A stretch of 64,000 bases of DNA, taken from NCBI RefSeq assembly GCF_014489635.1, contig NZ_CP060828.1, forward strand, positions 1,364,001 through 1,428,000, read 5' to 3'. Position numbers and translations under genes: made by a program. The DNA comes from Streptomyces roseirectus (GTDB lineage: Bacteria > Actinomycetota > Actinomycetes > Streptomycetales > Streptomycetaceae). The notes below the pieces were generated by a model that was not told where the DNA came from, searched no databases, and saw only the letters and a list, made by a program, of their open reading frames with translations. Shown here one piece after another: positions 15,603 to 24,416 of this stretch (the stretch's first letter is position 1; each line of letters begins with the position of its first letter).

Positions 15603-17798
15603 TCACACCCGCACAGTCTCCGTCTCCCGCGCCCCCTCGGCCTCCCCGGTCCGCAGGCCCGTTCCCTCGACGTCCACGCGGGGCAGCACGCGGGCCAGCC
15701 ACCCGGGCAGCCACCACGCGCGGTCGCCGAGGAGCGCGAGCACGGCCGGAACGAGCGCCATGCGGACCACGAACGCGTCGAAGAGGACGGCGATGGCGAG
15801 GCCGAAGCCGATCGTCTTGATCATCGACTCGCCGGCCCCGATGAAGCCGGAGAACACGGCGATCATGATGACGGCGGCGGCCACCACGACGCGCGCGCTG
15901 TGCCGGAACCCGCTGGTCACGGCGGACATGGCGGGTTCACCGTGCGCGTACGCCTCCCGCATGCGGGCGACGAGGAACACCTCGTAGTCCATCGCGAGCC
16001 CGAACACGATGCCGACGAGGAAGATCGGCATGAGGCTCATGATCGGCCCGGTCTGCTCGACGCCGATGAGGGAGGCGCCCCAGCCCCACTGGAAGACGGC
16101 GACGACCGCGCCGAGCGAGGCGAGCACCGACAGCAGGAACCCGAACGCGGCCTTGACGGGCACGAGCACCGAACGGAACACCAGCAGCAACAGGACCAGC
16201 GCGAGGCCGATGATGACCGCGAGGTAGGGCAGCAGTGCGTTCTGGAGGGCCTGGGCGATGTCGATGTTCATGGCCGTCGACCCGGTCACCTCGAAGGTCG
16301 CGCCGGTCTCCTTCTCCAGCGCCGGCCGCTCGCCGCGGATGTGCTGGACGAGGCTCTTGGTCGATTCGTCGTTGGGCCCGGTGGACGGCACGGCGGAGAA
16401 CAGGGCGGTGTCACCGGCCTGGTTGAAGCGGGGTTCGGAGACGGAGACGACGCCCTTCGTGTCCTTGAGCCGCGCGGCGATCTCACCGGCCGCGCTCTTC
16501 GGGTCGGCCACGCCCTTCGCGTCGACGACGACGGTCAGCGGCCCGTTGAAGCCGGGCCCGAACCCCTGCGCGAGGTCGTCGTACGCGCGCCGCTCGGTCG
16601 TCGAGGTCGGCTTCGCCTCGTCGCCCGGCATGCCGAGTTCGAGGTGCGCGGCCGGGATCGCGATCACACCGAGCCCGGCGACGCAGGCGAGCAGCACCGG
16701 CACCGGCCGCCGCAGCACGAACCGCGCCCACCGCGAACCGCCGTTCTCACCGCCGCCGCGCGGGACCTTGCCGCGGCGCACCGCGCGGGACAGCGTCGCG
16801 TTCGGCCACATGCCGAGCAGCGCGGGCACGAGCGTGAGGGCGACGAGGACGCCGACGACGACGGCACCGGCCGCGCACAGCCCCATCTTGGTCAGCATCG
16901 GCACGCCGACGACGGACAGCCCGGCCAGCGCGATGATCACCGTGAGCCCGGCGAACACGACCGCGCTGCCGGCGGTGCCGACGGCGACCCCGGCGGCCTC
17001 GGCGGGCTGCTTGCCTGCCGCGCGCTCCTCGCGGTAGCGGGAGACGACGAACAGGGCGTAGTCGATGCCGACGGCGAGGCCGAGCATCGTCGCGAGGGTG
17101 CCGGTGGTGGCCGTCAGCCCGAAGAGGCTGCCGACGGCCATGATCGCGGCCATGCTGACGCCGACGCCGATCATCGCGGTGAGCAGCGGCAGTCCGGCGG
17201 CGGCGAGGGAGCCGAAGGTGATGAGCAGGACGACGGCGGCGATCGCGACGCCGACGATCTCCGAGGCGCCCCCGGCCGCGGGGGTCGAGGAGAGGGCGGT
17301 GCCGCCGACCTCGACGGTCAGCCCCGTGTCCCGGGCCTGGCCGATGGCCTTCTCCAGGGCGCTCTTGTCGGCGGCGGTCAGGTCGTCGGCCTTCACCTTG
17401 TAGGTGACCTGCGCGTACGCCGTCGTCGCGTCCTCGCTGACGGCTCCCGCCGCGAAGGGGCTGACGGCCGACTCGACCTTCGAGCCGTCGCCCGCCTCGT
17501 CGACGAGCTTGTCGATCGCCGCGCGGTGGCCGTCCTGGGTCAGCTTCTCGCCCTTGGGGGCGACGAACACGACGCGGGCGTAGGCCCCGTCGGAGTCGCG
17601 GCCCGGGAAGCGGTCGCCGATCAGGTCGTTCGCCTTCTGCGCCTCGATGCCGGGCATGAACGAGGTGCCGCTGTCGTCGGCCGCGGGCGCCGTCGCGGCT
17701 CCCGCGCCGAGGCCGCCGAGCAGTACGGCCCACAACAGCACGACGAGCCAGCGCCGCCGGAAGGCCGTACGGCCCAGGCGATAGAGAAAGGTAGCCAC
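15603..17798 (-). CDS. MMPL (RND superfamily) membrane transporter
   Basis: 731 aa from the GTG at 17798, preceded by GGAGAG. The start is chosen because the typical VATFLYRLGRTAFRRRW opens the protein there; an upstream in-frame start would add 36 unrelated residues. It shows the two-fold RND plan: TM1, a large extracellular loop, five TMs (FGLTATTGTLATMLGLAVGI DYALF region), then the same again ending in IFLVGIVFGLAMDYEVFLVA. The charged residues within the membrane (GIDYALF, AMDYEVF) are the proton-relay positions of MMPL proteins. The family exports lipids or drugs. It is transcribed apart from the divergent GlsB gene. Confidence 0.92.
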   Translation of the reverse strand: MATFLYRLGRTAFRRRWLVVLLWAVLLGGLGAGAATAPAADDSGTSFMPGIEAQKANDLIGDRFPGRDSDGAYARVVFVAPKGEKLTQDGHRAAIDKLVDEAGDGSKVESAVSPFAAGAVSEDATTAYAQVTYKVKADDLTAADKSALEKAIGQARDTGLTVEVGGTALSSTPAAGGASEIVGVAIAAVVLLITFGSLAAAGLPLLTAMIGVGVSMAAIMAVGSLFGLTATTGTLATMLGLAVGIDYALFVVSRYREERAAGKQPAEAAGVAVGTAGSAVVFAGLTVIIALAGLSVVGVPMLTKMGLCAAGAVVVGVLVALTLVPALLGMWPNATLSRAVRRGKVPRGGGENGGSRWARFVLRRPVPVLLACVAGLGVIAIPAAHLELGMPGDEAKPTSTTERRAYDDLAQGFGPGFNGPLTVVVDAKGVADPKSAAGEIAARLKDTKGVVSVSEPRFNQAGDTALFSAVPSTGPNDESTKSLVQHIRGERPALEKETGATFEVTGSTAMNIDIAQALQNALLPYLAVIIGLALVLLLLVFRSVLVPVKAAFGFLLSVLASLGAVVAVFQWGWGASLIGVEQTGPIMSLMPIFLVGIVFGLAMDYEVFLVARMREAYAHGEPAMSAVTSGFRHSARVVVAAAVIMIAVFSGFIGAGESMIKTIGFGLAIAVLFDAFVVRMALVPAVLALLGDRAWWLPGWLARVLPRVDVEGTGLRTGEAEGARETETVRV

Positions 17799-18131
17799 GG
17801 AAAAAGCGCTCTCCAGGTCAGGGTGCGGGAACCTGACCAGACTCGCTCCTGGCACCCCCTGTGGGCATCGTGCCCCTACGGGCAATCGGCCCTGGTGCGA
17901 CGGCACCAGTCGCGGGGCCGCGCCTCCTCCTCAGGTATGACGGGGTACGGATTACGGCGGTACTACGGGTGTCGCAATGTCCCGGGCGTGTGACAGGGGC
18001 TCGACGGGGCTGCATCAAGGGGCCTGCGGGCCTGGCCGGGTCGGCAAGAATGATCATAGGATTGCGCAAGTACGCAATTCTCGACGCCGGTGGCGCGACG
18101 CCGTCCGCCGGCCCCGACGGAGGTCAACAAC
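17799..18131. other. Divergent intergenic region between MMPL and GlsB genes
   Basis: No gene is seen. There is a 7-bp hairpin CTGGTGC/GCACCAG at 17892-17909 and an inverted repeat ATTGCG-N6-CGCAAT at 18061-18078. Either could be a regulator site for one of the two divergent genes. Confidence 0.4.
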
Positions 18132-18398
18132 GTGGGCATTCTCGGCTGGATCATCCTGGGCCTGTTCGCCGGAGCGATCGCCAAGATCCTGCTGCCCGGC
18201 CGTGACCCGGGCGGCTTCATCGGCACCACGCTGATCGGCATAGCGGGCGCCTTCATCGGCGGCTGGCTGTCCGCGAGGTTCCTCGACCGCCCGGTGGTGA
18301 AGGACTTCTTCGACCTCTACACCTGGGGCGCGGCGATCGCCGGTTCACTGGTCCTGCTCATCGGCTACCGCATCCTGTTCGGCAACTCCCGGGACTGA
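18132..18398 (+). CDS. GlsB/YeaQ/YmgE family small membrane protein
   Basis: 88 aa. The GTG at 18132 follows GGAGG at 8-nt spacing. VGILGWIILGLFAGAIAKI, FIGTTLIGIAGAFIGGWL and a third TM (AAIAGSLVLLIGYRI) are the three glycine-rich membrane helices of this family. The family is also called transglycosylase-associated and is linked to stress responses. An in-frame start further upstream lacks a ribosome site. It converges on the TerD-family gene. Confidence 0.9.
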   Translation: MGILGWIILGLFAGAIAKILLPGRDPGGFIGTTLIGIAGAFIGGWLSARFLDRPVVKDFFDLYTWGAAIAGSLVLLIGYRILFGNSRD

Positions 18399-18419
18399 GA
18401 GCCGACACAGGCCCTGGCC

Positions 18420-19004
18420 TCACAGATGGGCGGAGACGGCGGGCAGCAGGTCCTGGAAGGTGCGGCCGGTCGCGGCCTCGCCGATCGCCTGGACCTGCCA
18501 ACCGCCGCCCGCCCGGTGGAGTTTGGCCATGATCTGCGCGGTGTAGGGGCCACCCCCGCTGAGCGTGTACCGCGCCAGCTCCCGCCCGGTCGACTCGTCG
18601 ACGACCCGGCAGAACGCGTTCTCCACCTCCGCGAAGGTCTGCCCGGTGAACGAGTTGACGGTGAACACGATCTGGTCGACCCGGCCGGGCACCCGCCCGA
18701 GGTCCACGAGGACGACCTCGTCGTCCCCGCCCGCCCCGCTCCCCCCGGTGAGGTTGTCACCGAGGTGCCGCACGGAACCGTCGTCACTGGTGAGGTGCTG
18801 GAAGAAGACGACGTCCGCGAGCTGACCGTCCGCGAACAGCAGCGCCGACGCGTCGAGGTCGATCTCCCGGGGCCCGGCGAGCTTCGCCAGGAACCCCTTG
18901 CGCTGCGCGGCCTGCCAGCCGAGCCCCATCCGGACAGACGTCAGCGCACCCCCGTCCGCCTTGTTCAGGCTGATCCGCTGCCCCTTCGTCATGTCGACGG
19001 ACAT
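18420..19004 (-). CDS. TerD-family stress protein
   Basis: 194 aa from the ATG at 19004 (MSVDMTKGQRISLNKADGG), preceded by GAGCGAGG. It contains the TerD core: an acidic calcium-binding loop near DLDASALLF, then DDEVVLVDLGRVPGRVDQIV and NAFCRVVDESTGRELARYTL. TerD proteins bind Ca2+ and are tied to tellurite or general stress resistance and, in Streptomyces, to differentiation. A 16-bp palindrome upstream may control it. Confidence 0.9.
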   Translation of the reverse strand: MSVDMTKGQRISLNKADGGALTSVRMGLGWQAAQRKGFLAKLAGPREIDLDASALLFADGQLADVVFFQHLTSDDGSVRHLGDNLTGGSGAGGDDEVVLVDLGRVPGRVDQIVFTVNSFTGQTFAEVENAFCRVVDESTGRELARYTLSGGGPYTAQIMAKLHRAGGGWQVQAIGEAATGRTFQDLLPAVSAHL

Positions 19005-19063
19005 GAGTCGCCTCGCTCTCTGTCGCCGGCCACCGGGCCTGCCCCGGTCAACCTGGAGCAAAA

Positions 19064-19079
19064 TCTACAGCACTGTAGA
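19064..19079. promoter_or_regulatory. Perfect palindrome upstream of the TerD gene
   Basis: TCTACAG and CTGTAGA flank CA, about 60 bp before the TerD-family start. TACA...TGTA dyads of this form are bound by BlaI/MecI-type winged-helix repressors. The regulator itself is not in the window. Confidence 0.5.
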
Positions 19080-19110
19080 AACAAAGAGGCCGAGCACCCA
19101 CGCCGTGGGC

Positions 19111-20118
19111 TCAACTCGCCGGATCCACCAGCACCTTGGGCCCCGGACCGCAGCCGGCGGGCCGCTTCCCGGCGAGGACGTTCCCCGTCTCCCCGAGCCC
19201 CACGGTCGCCGCGACCAGCGGGCGTGGGTCCACAACTCCCTCCGCGTAGAGGCGGATCGCCTCGCCGAGACCCGGTGACGCGGAGAGGATCCCCGTCACC
19301 GTGACGTCCTTCAGGACGAGCGTCCGTGTGTCGATGCGGCTGGGTTCACGGGACAGCCCGATGTAGACCAGCCGCCCGGCCGGTTCCACCACTTCCAGTG
19401 CCCGCTCGGGGAGTTGGGCGGCGGTGGAGGCGTCGACGACGGCGTCGTACGGCAGGTCCGGGACGGACTGCCACACGTGGGTGAAGCCCAGGGCGCGGGC
19501 GAAGGCGAGGGATTCGGGGGTGACGCCGAGGAGGTGGACCTCGGCGCCCTCGGCCCGCAGGAACAGCGCGGTGAGGAGGCCGATCGTGCCGGGCCCGAAG
19601 ACCAGGACCCGGTCGCCGGGCCCGGCCCCGGTCGCGCGGGCGGTGCGCAGGGCGTTGCCGCCGGGCTCGACGAGGGCACCGAGTTCGGCGTCCACGGAGT
19701 CCGGCAGGGCGTGCAACGAGCTTGCGGGCACGGCGAGTTGTTCGGCGAGCGCGCCGGGCCTGCCGCCGCGCACCCCGACCTCCTGGCGCCGCTCACACAC
19801 GTGCTGGTGGCCGCGCCGGCAGCGGCGGCAGTCGCCGCAGCCGAGCATCGTGTCGCCCATGACGCGGCGGCCGAGCCAGGCCCTCTCGACGCCGGGCCCG
19901 ACCCGCGCGACCCGTCCGCACCACTCGTGGCCGGGGCGCAGCGGGTAGGCGGCGTGGCCCTGGTGGAGGTAGGCCATGTGGCCGGTGTAGAACTCCACGT
20001 CGGTGCCGCAGACGCCGGCCCGTTCGACGTCGACGACGACCTCGCCGGGCGCGGCCTCGGGCGCGGGGAGGTCGGCGACCTCGTAGGCGCCCGGTGCGGT
20101 GAGGACGAACGCGCGCAT
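19111..20118 (-). CDS. Zinc-dependent medium-chain alcohol dehydrogenase
   Basis: 335 aa. GVCGTDVEFYTG provides the first zinc ligand and RPGHEWCGRV the GHE motif. The structural-zinc loop GCGDCRRCRRGHQHVC has four cysteines. The Rossmann segment VLVFGPGTIGLLTALFL binds NAD(P). The ATG overlaps the upstream FAH gene stop by one base (TGATG), so they are translationally coupled. By context it probably oxidises a sugar-acid or sugar alcohol intermediate. The C-terminus (ETGNVLAGKRPAGCGPGPKV) is slightly unusual but complete. Confidence 0.9.
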   Translation of the reverse strand: MRAFVLTAPGAYEVADLPAPEAAPGEVVVDVERAGVCGTDVEFYTGHMAYLHQGHAAYPLRPGHEWCGRVARVGPGVERAWLGRRVMGDTMLGCGDCRRCRRGHQHVCERRQEVGVRGGRPGALAEQLAVPASSLHALPDSVDAELGALVEPGGNALRTARATGAGPGDRVLVFGPGTIGLLTALFLRAEGAEVHLLGVTPESLAFARALGFTHVWQSVPDLPYDAVVDASTAAQLPERALEVVEPAGRLVYIGLSREPSRIDTRTLVLKDVTVTGILSASPGLGEAIRLYAEGVVDPRPLVAATVGLGETGNVLAGKRPAGCGPGPKVLVDPAS

Positions 20119-20978
20119 CAGCGGGGCGCGATGACGTGCTGGCGCTGGCTGCCGAGGCCGGTGATGCCGAGTTCCACGGTGTCGCCGGGCTTGAGGTAGG
20201 TGGGCGGGGTGAGACCCATGCCGACGCCGGGCGGGGTGCCGGTGTTGATGAGGTCGCCGGGTTCGAGGGTGAGGAACTGGCTGAGGTAGTGGACGATGAA
20301 ATAGGGGTCGAAGATCATCGTCTTGGTGTTGCCGGTCTGGCGGCGGGTGCCGTTGACGTCGAGCCACATGTCGAGCGCGAGGACGTCGTCGATCTCGTCG
20401 GTGGTGGCGAGCCAGGGGCCGGCCGGGTTGAACGTCTCGGCGGACTTGCCCTTGGCCCACTGCCCGCCGCGCTCCAGCTGGAAGGCGCGCTCGCTGACGT
20501 CGTTGACGACGACGTAGCCGGCGATCGCGTCGCGGGCGTCGTCGACGGAGTCGAGGTAGCCGGCGCGCCTGCCGATGACGATGCCGAGTTCCACCTCCCA
20601 GTCGGTCTTGGTGGAGCCGCGCGGGATACGGACGTCGTCGTTCGGGCCGATCAGGGTGTTGGGGGACTTGGTGAACAGGATCGGCTCGTCGGGGACGGCC
20701 ATGCCCGACTCGGCCGCGTGGTCACGGTAGTTGAGGCCGATGCACAGGATCTGGTGCGGGCGCGCGATGGGGGCGCCGATCCGCTCGCCGGCGAACCGGG
20801 AGACCTGTCCGGCGGCGATCCGTTCGGCAACCACCGGGCGGACGCGGTCGATTCCGCCGGAGCCGAAGAAGGCTTCGTCGAAGTCGGTGACGACGTCGGA
20901 GAGTTCGACGTAGGTGTCGTCGTCGACGCGGGCTACGGGCTTCTCGGCGCCGGGGGCTCCGATGCGCATGAGGTGCAT
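20118..20978 (-). CDS. Fumarylacetoacetate hydrolase family protein
   Basis: 286 aa from the ATG at 20978, which follows GGAG; a second ATG lies three codons on. CIGLNYRDHAAESGM, a metal-binding TDWEVELGIVIGRR (E-x-E), NDVSERAFQ and FLTLEPGDLINTGTPPGVG are the FAH-fold signatures. Members cleave or hydrate 2-keto-3-deoxy acids and acylpyruvates. It lies between the IclR gene and the dehydrogenase in one minus-strand operon. With an IlvD-type dehydratase divergent, a role in 2-keto-3-deoxy or 2,4-diketo sugar-acid cleavage is a reasonable inference. Confidence 0.9.
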   Translation of the reverse strand: MHLMRIGAPGAEKPVARVDDDTYVELSDVVTDFDEAFFGSGGIDRVRPVVAERIAAGQVSRFAGERIGAPIARPHQILCIGLNYRDHAAESGMAVPDEPILFTKSPNTLIGPNDDVRIPRGSTKTDWEVELGIVIGRRAGYLDSVDDARDAIAGYVVVNDVSERAFQLERGGQWAKGKSAETFNPAGPWLATTDEIDDVLALDMWLDVNGTRRQTGNTKTMIFDPYFIVHYLSQFLTLEPGDLINTGTPPGVGMGLTPPTYLKPGDTVELGITGLGSQRQHVIAPR

Positions 20979-21000
20979 GGGGGTTCGTCTCCAGAGGGGG

Positions 21001-21783
21001 TCAACTCGGCAGCAGGGCACGGATGTCGTCGAGGGCGTCGACCAGCGCCGCCAGCGGGGAGCGGTAGGCGAGCGCGCTGACGCTCACCGCGCCGGAGGGG
21101 GTGGACGGCGAGGTCAGGTACACGGGCAGGGCGAGGCAGTGGATGCCGGTCTCGTTCTCCTGGTCGTCGACGCCGTAGCCGCGTTCGCGGGTGAGCGTCA
21201 GTTCGGCGTGCAACTCGGCGGCCGTGCAACGGCTGTTGGGGGTGAGGCGGATCAGCGGGTCGGCGCCGATCCACGCCTCGACGTCCGCGAGGGTCGTCAA
21301 CTCCCGTGCCAGCAGCAGCTTTCCGACGGCGGTGGTGTGGGCGGGGTTGCGGCCGCCGACCGTGGAGGTGAGCCGGACCGCGCCAGACGGCGGGTCGACC
21401 TTGGCGCGGTAGACGACCTCACGCCCGTCGAGGACGGCGTAGTGCGCGGTCTCCCCGAACCGCGCGGCGAGCGCTTCGAGGAACGGGCGGACGCGGACGT
21501 GGTCGGGGCGGGCCTCGTGGTGGGCGAACGCGATGCGCAGGAACTCGTCCCCCAGCAGGTAGCGGCCGGGTCCGTCCTGGTCGGCGAGGCCCGCGCGGCG
21601 CAGGGCGCCCAGTGCCCGGTGCACGGTCGGCTTCGGGCTGCCGATGGCGCGCGTCAGCTCTTCGAGGCCGACGCCCTCGGGGTAGCGGGCCAGTTCCTTG
21701 AGGACCGCGAGCACCCGGTCCGAGCCCACGAGCCGGTCGGCTCCGGGGTCTGTCGGTCCGTCGTACGTCTGCGTATGCTCCAT
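21001..21783 (-). CDS. IclR family transcriptional regulator
   Basis: 260 aa. The N-terminal winged helix (SDRVLAVLKELARYPEGVGL, then SPKPTVHRALGALRRAGL) binds DNA. The C-terminal effector domain (TAHYAVLDGREVVYRAKVD, AVGKLLLA, GYGVDDQENETGIHCLALPV) binds a small acid. It is divergent from the IlvD-type dehydratase and the first gene of the FAH-dehydrogenase operon, so it probably controls the whole sugar-acid locus. A TTCCAA/TTGGAA dyad lies between the two starts. Confidence 0.92.
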   Translation of the reverse strand: MEHTQTYDGPTDPGADRLVGSDRVLAVLKELARYPEGVGLEELTRAIGSPKPTVHRALGALRRAGLADQDGPGRYLLGDEFLRIAFAHHEARPDHVRVRPFLEALAARFGETAHYAVLDGREVVYRAKVDPPSGAVRLTSTVGGRNPAHTTAVGKLLLARELTTLADVEAWIGADPLIRLTPNSRCTAAELHAELTLTRERGYGVDDQENETGIHCLALPVYLTSPSTPSGAVSVSALAYRSPLAALVDALDDIRALLPS

Positions 21784-21787
21784 GGCG

Positions 21788-21822
21788 TTCCAAAGATTAG
21801 ACCTGCGTGTCGATTATTGGAA
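21788..21822. promoter_or_regulatory. Candidate IclR operator between divergent genes
   Basis: TTCCAA (21788-21793) and TTGGAA (21817-21822) form an inverted pair filling the 50-bp gap between the IclR and dehydratase starts. The right arm overlaps the dehydratase ribosome site GGAAGG, so binding could also block translation. Confidence 0.45.
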
Positions 21823-21833
21823 GGCGTTTCATC

Positions 21834-23546
21834 GTGACGCTCCGCAGCGCTCAGTGGTACGACGGACAGGACCGCAACGCCTACATCCACCGGGCGTGGA
21901 TGCGCCGGGGTGCCCCGGACGACGCGTTCACCGGCCGCCCGCAGATCGCGATCGCCAACACGGCGTCCGACCTGACGCCGTGCAACGCGCACCTCGACGA
22001 GGTCGCCGCCTCGGTCCGTAACGGGGTCTACGAGGCGGGCGGCATCCCGCTCGACCTGCCCGTCGTGTCGCTCGGCGAGACGCAGGTGCGTCCGACGGCG
22101 ATGCTGTGGCGGAACATGGCGGCGATGGCGACGGAGGAGATGCTGCGCGCCAACCCGATCGACGGCGTCGTCCTGCTGGGCGGCTGCGACAAGACGATCC
22201 CCTCGCTGCTGATGGCCGCCGCGTCGGTCGACCTGCCGGCGGTCGTCGTCCCCGGCGGGCCCATGCTGACCGGCACGTTCCGGGGCCGTCCCCTCGGCTG
22301 CGGCACCGACGTGTGGCGCCTGTCGGAGGAGGTGCGCGCCGGGACGCTGTCCCAGGCGGACTTCACGCGCTCGGAGTCGGCGATGATCCGCAGCAAGGGG
22401 CACTGCAACACGATGGGGACGGCGTCGACGATGGCGCTGGTCGCCGAAGCGCTCGGGACGGTCGTGCCGGGGCTCGCGGGGACGCCCGCGCCGGACAGCC
22501 GGCTCCTCCAAGCCGCCCACGGGACGGGGAAGTTGGCGGTGGAGATGGTCGCGGGCGACCGGCGGCCGGGGACCTTCCTGACGAAGGGGAGCTTCCACAA
22601 CGCGATCGTCGCGCTCGCGGCGATCGGCGGTTCCACCAACGCCGTTGTCCATCTCCTCGCGATCGCGGGGCGGTTGGGGATCGAGTTGACGCTCGACGAC
22701 TTCGACCGGATCGGGTCGCGGGTGCCGGTGCTGGTCGACCTCCAGCCCGCCGGGCGGTACTTGATGGAGGACTTCCACCGGGCCGGGGGTCTGCTCGCGG
22801 TGTTGCGCGAGGTGCGGGACCTGCTGGATCCACAGGCACTGACGGTCACCGGTGAACCGCTGGTCGACTACCTTGACGACGCGGCGATCTGGGACGCCGA
22901 GGTGATCCGCTCCCGGGCCGAACCGCTCGTCGCCGAGGGCGGGATCGCCGTCCTGCGCGGCAATCTCGCCCCGGACGGCGCCCTGTTGAAGCCCGCCGCC
23001 GCGTCCCCGCACCTCCTGCGGCACCGGGGGCGGGCGCTGGTCTTCGACTCCATCGAGGACTTCCACGCCCGGGTCGACGACCCCGACCTCGACGTCGACG
23101 CCGACTCCGTTCTGGTCCTGCGGGGTTGCGGACCCAAGGGGTACCCCGGGATGCCGGAGGTCTCCAACATGCCGCTGCCCAAGAAGCTCCTGGAGCAGGG
23201 CGTCCGCGACATGGTCCGCGTCTGCGACGGGCGGATGAGCGGGACGGCGTACGGGACCGTCGTCCTGCACGTCGCGCCGGAAGCGGCGGCGGGCGGACCG
23301 CTCGCCCTCGTCCGCACCGGGGACTACATCTCGCTGGACGTCGAGGCGCGGCGCATCGACGTCGACGTCCCCGACGACGAACTCGCCCGCCGCGCACCGG
23401 CCAAGGCGACCGTCGCCGGGTTCGCGAATCCCCGGCGCGGCTGGGAACGGCTGTACGTGGACCACGTGTTGCAGGCCGACACCGGGGCGGACCTGGACTT
23501 TCTGGTGGGGTCCAGCGGGAGCGAGGTGAGCCGGGAGTCGCACTGA
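21834..23546 (+). CDS. IlvD/Edd-family sugar-acid dehydratase (arabonate/xylonate type)
   Basis: 570 aa from the GTG at 21834, with GGAAGG at 21819-21824. The opening LRSAQWYDGQDRNAYIHRAW is characteristic of the sugar-acid branch. Candidate [2Fe-2S] cysteines are C50 (DLTPCNAH), C118 (LGGCDKT) and C191 (KGHCNTMG). Their spacings of 68 and 73 residues equal those I remember for L-arabinonate dehydratase. VCDGRMSGTAYG near the end is the second family signature. It dehydrates an aldonate to a 2-keto-3-deoxy acid. With the neighbouring FAH enzyme and dehydrogenase it forms a non-phosphorylating sugar-acid pathway. Which sugar cannot be decided. Confidence 0.9.
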   Translation: MTLRSAQWYDGQDRNAYIHRAWMRRGAPDDAFTGRPQIAIANTASDLTPCNAHLDEVAASVRNGVYEAGGIPLDLPVVSLGETQVRPTAMLWRNMAAMATEEMLRANPIDGVVLLGGCDKTIPSLLMAAASVDLPAVVVPGGPMLTGTFRGRPLGCGTDVWRLSEEVRAGTLSQADFTRSESAMIRSKGHCNTMGTASTMALVAEALGTVVPGLAGTPAPDSRLLQAAHGTGKLAVEMVAGDRRPGTFLTKGSFHNAIVALAAIGGSTNAVVHLLAIAGRLGIELTLDDFDRIGSRVPVLVDLQPAGRYLMEDFHRAGGLLAVLREVRDLLDPQALTVTGEPLVDYLDDAAIWDAEVIRSRAEPLVAEGGIAVLRGNLAPDGALLKPAAASPHLLRHRGRALVFDSIEDFHARVDDPDLDVDADSVLVLRGCGPKGYPGMPEVSNMPLPKKLLEQGVRDMVRVCDGRMSGTAYGTVVLHVAPEAAAGGPLALVRTGDYISLDVEARRIDVDVPDDELARRAPAKATVAGFANPRRGWERLYVDHVLQADTGADLDFLVGSSGSEVSRESH

Positions 23547-23670
23547 GGGGGCGGGCGCCGGGGTGAAGGCCGGGGCGCTCGGGAGGTGACCCCGCCAGGG
23601 GCGAGGCGGCACCCTCGTCCCGCCGTCGCAGGTCGGGCGGCCTCCAGGTGCCGCTGCTACCGTTCACCTC

Positions 23671-24378
23671 ATGTCCACCTCACGGCGCCTGCGGGCCGAC
23701 GCCGTACGCAACTCCGAGCGGATCCTGCGCGCCGCCCGGGAGGTGTACGCGGAGAGCGGGCCCGATGCGATGCTGGATGAGATCGCGCGCCGGGCCGGGG
23801 TGGGCATCGCGACGCTCTACCGGCGGTTCCCCAACAAGGAGGCGCTGGTCAGGGCGGTGCTCGAACAGGGCGTCGAGGAGAACCTGGCGCCCCTGATCGA
23901 GCGGGCCCTCGTCCACGACGATCCCCTGCGGGGGCTGGCCGACCTCTTCGACGCGTCCCTCGCCCTCGCCGCGCGCGACCGCAACACCCTCGCCGCCGCC
24001 GACAACGCCGGCGCGCTGGTCACCGAACTGAGCGCGCCGTTCCTCGACGCGCTGGCCCAGCTCTTCCGGCGCTGCCAGGACGCGGGCGCGATCCGGCCCG
24101 ACCTCGTCGCCGAGGACGTCCAGCGGTTGTTCGGCATGCTGATGAGCGTGCTGTGGACGATGGATCCGGACGGGGCGGGGTGGCGGCGCTACACGACGCT
24201 GCTGCTCGACGCGCTCACCCGGCCGGACCCGACGCCGTTGCCGCCGGCGGCGCCGGTGGTGTCGTGCGATCCGGTGGAGCCGTTGTCGTCCCTCCGAGGT
24301 GCTACGGGGTGTACGGGGATCGCGGGGAGCCACGAGGGGGTGGCGGGGCCGGCGTCACCCCGTACCTCTCAGGACTGA
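23671..24378 (+). CDS. TetR family transcriptional regulator
   Basis: 235 aa. The HTH (RILRAAREVYAESGPDAMLD, then AGVGIATLYRRFPNKEALV) is clear, followed by a helical ligand domain with LFGMLMSVLWTMDPDGAGWR. The last 45 residues are low-complexity (SSLRGATGCTGIAGSHEGVA) and may be a recent read-through extension. It stands alone between the dehydratase and a convergent TetR gene, so its target cannot be inferred. Confidence 0.88.
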   Translation: MSTSRRLRADAVRNSERILRAAREVYAESGPDAMLDEIARRAGVGIATLYRRFPNKEALVRAVLEQGVEENLAPLIERALVHDDPLRGLADLFDASLALAARDRNTLAAADNAGALVTELSAPFLDALAQLFRRCQDAGAIRPDLVAEDVQRLFGMLMSVLWTMDPDGAGWRRYTTLLLDALTRPDPTPLPPAAPVVSCDPVEPLSSLRGATGCTGIAGSHEGVAGPASPRTSQD

Positions 24379-24416
24379 CGGACCCGTAGAAACCAGGGCC
24401 TCGTAGGCGCCCCCCC

